Shown here in pieces: positions 57,913 to 64,000 of a stretch of 64,000 nucleotides of DNA. The notes beneath the pieces are model-generated. The model did no database searches. It was not told where the DNA came from and worked only from the letters and a program-made list of their open reading frames with translations. The translations under genes were made by a program, and so were the position numbers. The DNA comes from Pinus tabuliformis (lineage: Eukaryota; Streptophyta; Pinopsida; Pinales; Pinaceae), in NCBI GenBank assembly GCA_031772625.1, contig CM062804.1, positions 271,777,174 through 271,841,173 of the forward strand, given 5' to 3'. Position 1 is the first letter of the stretch, and every line of letters starts with the position of its first letter.

Positions 57913-58822
57913 TTGGCAGCGCATTGGGCGATCTTCAGCTTCTCTGTCTACGAATAAATTTCAATTAAAGGGTCATAAATTTAGGAAGTATTTATTCACT
58001 AATTTGATTGCCTTGACTTCCCCTTTCAACTTGGTTATATACATAGTACCTCACTTTCTTCTACTTGGTTGAATATATAAAGATACACCATATGACAATT
58101 GTTTCAAAATAGGAAAGGGTAATGTGTGCGGTGGGTTTATGATATTCAGAGTGTGAGTTTTTATCTCTGGTATTTCTCTTCTGCTAGCAAGCCTAGACAA
58201 TACACCGATGGAGTCACTTCAGGAGCACAAATGTTGCTTTGTTGCCAGCAAGCCTTTATCTTCTTTCACCCTTTATTTATTTATTTAATAGGATTGTGTA
58301 TCATCACTTATTATTTTCGATGGGCGGAAGAGGGTTCTCGACTTATTGAGAGAAGATGAGGTTTCTCCTTCAGAAAAATATTTTAAGACCTCTGATATGA
58401 GTTTGCTCTCCTTAGATTTCCCCTTATCCTTTCTCTACTAGATTGGACAAACGTTAAGACACAAGTAGATTTAAACCAAGTTGAGTAGTTAGATACTAGC
58501 ATAAGCATCAATCTAATATTTTCCCTCAAGGTTCTCCTTTTGGATGTATCATATTTTCGATTCAAACTTAGCTCAACCTATAGCAATTTCCCAAAGAAAG
58601 AAGGAGAACAACAGAAAGCCAAACGTTGTGGTTGTCACTCTTTTCTTTTATTCCATGACAAAAGTCATTTTGAGCCATTCACTTTTACATAAGGTCTTAT
58701 ATATGTACAATGGCCAACAAACATGATAAGACAAAACACGACTAACATAGCACACATATGAATGACATATATGAAAAGGAAAGAAAAAGAACAAACTGTA
58801 TATGAAGCACAACTTGTAGTTG
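57913..58822 (-). mobile_element. 3' untranslated region of the second A-family copy
   Basis: Matches 23701-24606 in inverted orientation, with shared GGATAAGGGGAAA, GCAAGCCTAGACA and GGCCATTGTACATA segments. Confidence 0.75.
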
Positions 58823-60540
58823 CTATTGAAAATAATTTTTCAAATCTTGTCCATTTATGGGAAGGGGGTCAATCCTCCCATCTAAGGATTTTAGCTTAAA
58901 GGTACTATGATCGATATTTTCATCGATGGTGAAGGGGTCAATACACAAAAGTTGGAACTTCATGTGTTTTCCTTTTTCTTCGTGGGGTTTATCCCACTTC
59001 AGTACTAGGTCACCCACATCAAAGCTCTTTGCCCCTGTGTATTTTTTTATCAAACCAGTGATTTACAGGGTTTTGGTGAACAAAAAATCTCTCTTTGGAT
59101 TTGAGCCTTTCTTCCTCGAGTTTTAGTAAAGTTTCTATCATGTTCTGAACTAGAAGACAAGGTTTACCTTGGGACTCTTGGGAGAGTTGCAAGGTTGGAA
59201 GATACAAGTATGGGGGCAAGATAACTTCTTTACCATAAACAAAAAAGTATGATGAAGTCTTAAGGGAGGGCTTAAGGGTTACACAGACATCCAATAATGC
59301 ATTGGTCAAAGCGTTGTGTAGGTTCCTTTACTCAGGGAATATGGTTTTCTTAATTATGTGAATTAGATTTTTATTTGTTGATTCAGCCAAACAATTTCCC
59401 CGTGGGTAATAACTAAATGCATGTTTTAATACAATCCCATTTTCTAATGTGAATTCATAAAGTTTCAATGATGAAAAGTAAGTCACATTATCAAAGACAA
59501 GTGACGTTGGAACACTAAACCTAGTTATGATATTAAGTCTCAAAAATATGATGACTTCTTGGTCATTTACTTGTCTCAAGGGAACTATTTCTGACTTTCG
59601 AGTAAAATAGTTTGTTGCCATCAAAAGATATCGGTGTTGTTTTTACGAATGAGGAAATATTTCTTCGATAACATCTAGGCCCCACTGTTGGAAAGGTTTC
59701 TCAATTGCTATTGGTGTCAGCGGGGTGACTGATCTCTAATCATGATCAGCACATCATTGACAAGCTGGGCACTTGCAAACATAAGCATGAGCATATTTGA
59801 ATAGAGCAGGTCAATAATAACTAACCCTCATGATTTTATGTGTTATTGTATCGCTCGCAAAGTAACCACTTGCTGGTCCATCGTGAAATTTTCTAAGTAC
59901 CTGCTTTGTATCCTACTTCTCAAAGCATCTTAGTAGGGCATCGTTGTGGTGTTTTTTGAAAATCACTCCATGAACTAGCTGGTAGGATAGAGATTTTAAA
60001 TGAATTTCCCTCTTTTGTTTATTTGATAGGTGCGTGGGCAAGGTGCCATGCTCTAGAAATTGTCATATATCGGAATACCATAGCGTTGTAGACATGGACT
60101 GAGGAACATTTTCAACATTATAGATTTCTATATCTTACTCCCAACTTGAAAGATCTTGCTCAGGAGCATGTTTTTCTTTGACTGCTAGCTTACATAGGCC
60201 ATGACTCTTTATGATATGAACTAGTTTAAATTCCAAATCATATTCTTATAAGCAGGCCATCCAATTTTCTCTCTTCTCACCCAGCTCTTGCTGAACAAAG
60301 AATGTTCTTACCGTTGGATGAGGCACAAATATGATCGTGTGAGCCTTTAAAAGATAGGGCCTAAAATATTTAATTTCCTTGTATACATCATATGCTTATT
60401 TTTTAATGGCAGGATAATTTAATTTTGACCCTTATAGGTCGGAACTCATAAAAGAAATAGGTCGCTCATTTCCTTCAGTGTCCTTTGAGTCAATACATTC
60501 GCAATAAACGAATCTGAAGAAAAGTGATCTGAATTGGATC
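58823..60540 (-). mobile_element. Second copy of the A family (RNase H to integrase), truncated
   Basis: On the minus strand, from about 60540 downward: RNase H remnants (KLNYPAIKK near 60400), an integrase zinc-binding and core part (VPTSLVFDNVTYFSSLKLYE, HAFSYYPRGNCLAESTNKN) and the C-terminal part (CVTLKPSLKTSSYFFVYGKE, SFDVGDLVLKWDKPHEEKGK). Many stretches match 22100-23690. gag, protease and RT are absent. Broken. Confidence 0.88.
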
Positions 60541-61453
60541 ATTATATTGTTTTTCATCCATATCAATGCATTTGGATTGGAAAAAGTAGAGGAATCAGCT
60601 CACAAGACCATTTTTACCAGTGGGACCCAATTTGGCGAAACAAGGTCTGAAACCTTCTGGGAGCGTTTTGAGGCATCAAATGAAGTTTTTTCGGGGTAAA
60701 AATTGTTTCTTTAGTGCCACACATTTTCTTTCTATTCTAAACAGAAATACCTTTCCAACAATGTAAGAAGCGTGTCAATCGAAGTCCGCATGCAAAAGTT
60801 ATGCCATCAAGAAGTTCACCTTCATGTTTTCACAGCTATAGTTTGAGAGGATGTCGCGCCAACCCCCATTATTCATGGAAAAGGGGCTAGCCATGTGTTT
60901 GTGATGTAAAAGACTCTAGAAGAGTCTATATTATAACTCTAGTTAAGAGTTTATGTAGACAAAATTAACCACTAGTAGGCTATCGAGGTATGTTATAAAT
61001 GGGCCACTAGGAAGAAGAGACATTCCATTTTTTTGAGAGAATTTTGTTCCATAGTTGAGAAAATATAGCCATGAGAGATAGGAGGCAGAACATACAAAGA
61101 GGATTTGTGAACTATAGCAGTCCACGGGCCACAAGCATTACTTCTTTGTACCTGCAACCATATTTCTAGACAGAGAGAGAGCGAAGCAACTTCACCTTCC
61201 AATTGGGTTTTCTCCCAAAGGATTTCCCAGAGAGCGTATCTTGTGTCATATGTGTGTGTGAGACCTTATTTTATCGTTCTCTACTTTTCTATATAATTTC
61301 CATTTGCATGCATGCACTAATTACAATAAAATCTACAGATCTAGAAATTAAATAAAACTGCAATAGTGTAGAATCTCATATTTTTTAATATAATATTATC
61401 ATATATGTTGTGACAAACTATCCAGTAGAATATCCATGATAGTTTACGGATCA
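60541..61453 (+). repeat. 5' LTR of element F (left end uncertain)
   Basis: Ends TTTACGGATCA at 61453 just before a primer site. The left end lies somewhere near 60540-60650; no partner LTR is in the window to define it. Confidence 0.55.
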
Positions 61454-64000
61454 TTTGGTATCAGAACAAGTTACTTTGGGTATTTATGGATATTTGCAGG
61501 GGATTTAGGTCGGTGGGGTCGAAAATCGTAAAACCCTGATCAAGGCCGGCGAATCTGTAAACAAACCTCGTGATCCTACAGAGGTGAGGTTTTCGCGGCT
61601 CGAACAAGTCGCAAATATAAACCACAATGTAAACCTCCTCATGGTGGCCCTAAGCAATAAGATGGGGATATTTGGAGAAGATGGGGGTTCAAATGCAGAG
61701 GACAAATCAGAAGGGGGATCGGGAGATTGGGAAGACATGGAGAACCAGCCAAAGAAAGAACCCAGAAAAGATCAACCCAATTCGAGTGTTGTGAATCAAT
61801 CCATGTTCCAAATGGAATAAAAAGTTGATATCAAGCCGTAACACGGTGAGATCGACGCTTTGAAGTTGAACCACTAGTTGCAACAACTGGAAGTTTATTT
61901 CAGCGTCCATCAAATCAAGGAAGGGGAAAATATCTCATTTCGCGCGATTAAAATTAGAGGGCCATGCACTGAATTGGTGGGAGAGCCACACGGAAACCAT
62001 GAGGTTGGAGGGAGAACCTCCAGTGACTAAGTGGGAGGATTTCAAAACCCTCATTAAGTCACAGTTTTATCCTGTTATGTACATTGAGGACTAGTAGATC
62101 CAGTGGCATTACTTCAAGCAAAATTCGGGCCAAAGCATGCAGGAGTACACCATAGAATTTAGAAAGATGGCTATTGTTGGGTATCTCTCCAAAGAACCCA
62201 AATGTATTCCTCAAGTATTTTGGGGGTCTACAACGCCATCTCCGTGAGCAAGTGGTGTTGTTCAAGCCCAAATCGGTGGATGAGGCTTGTGTACAGGCAC
62301 AGTACCTAGAGAACATAGGCCTAAAAAGAGAGAAATTGAGTGGATTGAAGCAGAAGGAGAAACAAGAAGCATCAAAAGGGGAACAAGAAGCAAAAAGGGG
62401 GAAAAGATAAAAAGATGGTAGCCACAACACGCTAGTGAAAATATCCTAGTAACCACTGCAACCAGTGCAACATTGATGGCCATACATAGGAGAAATGTTG
62501 GAAGTTGCATCCAAAGCTAAACCCGAAGAACAAGAAGAAAGATAATAAGAAGAAGAATCTCATGGCCACTGATTCGAGAAACCAAGTTGAAAGTAGCTAA
62601 GACGTGGATGAGAAGATCGCTTGTAAATTAGTGCAGAAGGAGGTGAATTTGAGTAGCCTTCAGCAATAGGAAGAGAAAGAAATGACGAAACACTTCCATA
62701 TAAATATATAGGTCAAGAAGACAAAGATTGATGCTCTATTTGACTCAGGATCGCAGGCAAATCTCATTGCAAGAGAGGTTGTCAATAAGTTGGGGCTAGA
62801 AGTTCGTGATGATACAAACCCATATCCGCTGCAATGGGTACATAAGGATGCAAAGATGAAGGTGACAAAACAGTGCAAAATTAGATTTGCTACCAATGTT
62901 GATTTTATTGATGAAGTAGATATTCATGTGGTTCCCCTTGATGTATGTGGAGGCGTGTTTAGGAGTCCATACATGTACGTGCGTGATGCAATATTCATGA
63001 GGAGAGCTAACCAGTACTGGCTCATCAAGGATGGAAAATTGTTCATCATCAACACGCAAAAAGGAAAGTCGAAAATTTCACTGGTAAGTGCCAACCAAGC
63101 TAAGAAATTGATCAGTTCCAATAAGAAGTATGTTTTATTGTTTTTAAAGGAACGTCAATCTGAAGAGGAGTGAATAAGAGGCAAGGCATCCCTAGAGGGG
63201 TGCACTGAGAAACAAAAACAACAATTGGAGGAGTTGTTACATGCATACAAGGATGTGTTTCGATAGCCTAAAGGGTTACCACCTAAGATAGAAGTGGACC
63301 ACGAGATCCAACTATTGCCAGAACCCCCATTTCCAAATATTGGGTTGTACCGACAGTCTGTTATAGAAGCAAGTGAGGTGAAGAAACAATTGCACCATTT
63401 GCTCGAACAAGGTCTCATTCGGTCGAGTATGTCACCATGTGGGTTACCCATCATCATTGTGCCAAAGAAGGATGGAACTTGGCCGATGTGTATAGATTAC
63501 AGGGCGTTGAATAAAATTATGCTTAGGAACAAATACCCCCTGCCCAGGATAGATGATCTGCTAGATAAATTGCAGCAAGAAAAGTATTTCACCAAGTTGG
63601 ACTTGAAGTCTAGATTTCACCAGGTTCAAGTCAAAGAAGAAGATACATGGTAGACCGCCTTCAAAACAAAGCAAGGTTTGTATGAGTGGTTAGTTATTCA
63701 ATTTGGCCTATGTAATGCACCATGTTTATGAGATTAATGAATGGTATATTGTGCCATTTTATAGATTCATTTGTTATGCTTATCTGGATGATATACTAGT
63801 ATATAGTGCGACCTGAGAGGAACATATTTCAAATTTGGCACAGGTGCTAGAAACATTGAAGAAGCACCAACTGCTAGAAAATCTCAAGAAGTGTGAGTTT
63901 GCGTAACAGTTTTTGGTGTATTTGGGATATGTGATCAGTGGAGGAGAACTGGAGATAGATCTTTCCAATATTGAGGCCATCATGAAATTACTAGTGCCTA
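61454..64000 (+). mobile_element. Element F, Ty3/gypsy retrotransposon (gag, protease, start of RT), cut by window end
   Basis: gag region about 61550-62410 (NHNVNLLMVALSNKM, acidic stretch, then retroelement Gag core and a Lys-rich tail), protease about 62700-63170 (DALFDSGSQANLIAREVVNK) and RT from about 63290 (IIVPKKDGTWPMCIDYRALN, KYFTKLDLKSRFHQVQVKEE, later a YLDDILVYS-like segment near 63775-63805). The family is gypsy, chromovirus-like by RT blocks. Broken in several places. Confidence 0.88.
61456..61470 (+). other. Primer binding site of element F (tRNA-Met type)
   Basis: TGGTATCAGAACAAG two bases after the LTR end, the common tRNA-Met-type start of plant Ty3/gypsy and Copia interiors. 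Confidence 0.85.

Overview
This is a stretch of a large, AT-rich plant nuclear genome built almost entirely of nested LTR retrotransposons. A gymnosperm is my best guess, from the long and heavily decayed elements, the Athila-like element with a tRNA-Asp type primer site, and the scarcity of genes. The sequence does not prove a species. I see no intact, clearly functional host gene, no rRNA or functional tRNA gene and no CRISPR array.

Layout. (1) 1 to about 39,860 holds an old Ty3/gypsy element (here 'A', plus strand) that runs off the left edge. It has been split twice. (2) A Copia-type element ('B', minus strand, 3398-21852) sits in its reverse-transcriptase/RNase H region with a perfect 5-bp target duplication (ATCTT). 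(3) The left LTR of B was itself hit by a 12.7-kb element ('C', minus strand, 4523-17222) with about 2.5-kb LTRs, a tRNA-Met primer site and a polypurine tract. (4) The 3' LTR-like region of A was hit by a 12.6-kb Athila-like element ('D', plus strand, 26551-39160) with a perfect target duplication (ATGGT). To the right are a degraded long reading frame with coiled coil (40.9-44.1 kb), a gag-only element with a tRNA-Asp-like primer site ('E', about 45.2-49.2 kb), a fold-back of its LTR, repeat-rich sequence with no convincing genes (49.5-56.4 kb), an inverted second copy of the A family (about 56.5-60.5 kb, minus strand), and the start of another Ty3/gypsy element ('F', plus strand, about 60.5 kb to the window end).

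The most interesting object is element C. Its 7.6-kb interior shows no gag or pol. It carries pieces of at least five unrelated cellular genes: a choline-transporter-like (SLC44/CTL) membrane protein in the gag position, histone H2B, the ubiquitin-conjugating enzyme UBC13, nicotinamide/nicotinate mononucleotide adenylyltransferase (NMNAT), and the ribosome-biogenesis factor RRP36. Some pieces lack introns while others end at splice-site-like borders, and one is followed by a 23-nt oligo(A) on its sense strand. The uninterrupted LTR of B at 20584-21852 shows the pre-insertion sequence, so the whole 4523-17222 block arrived as a unit. These genes are therefore passengers, not a resident gene cluster. 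The LTRs of C differ by only about 1% by eye, making it the youngest insertion here; the B LTRs differ by about 5% and the D LTRs by several percent.

All identifications were made by reading the sequence; no database search was run.
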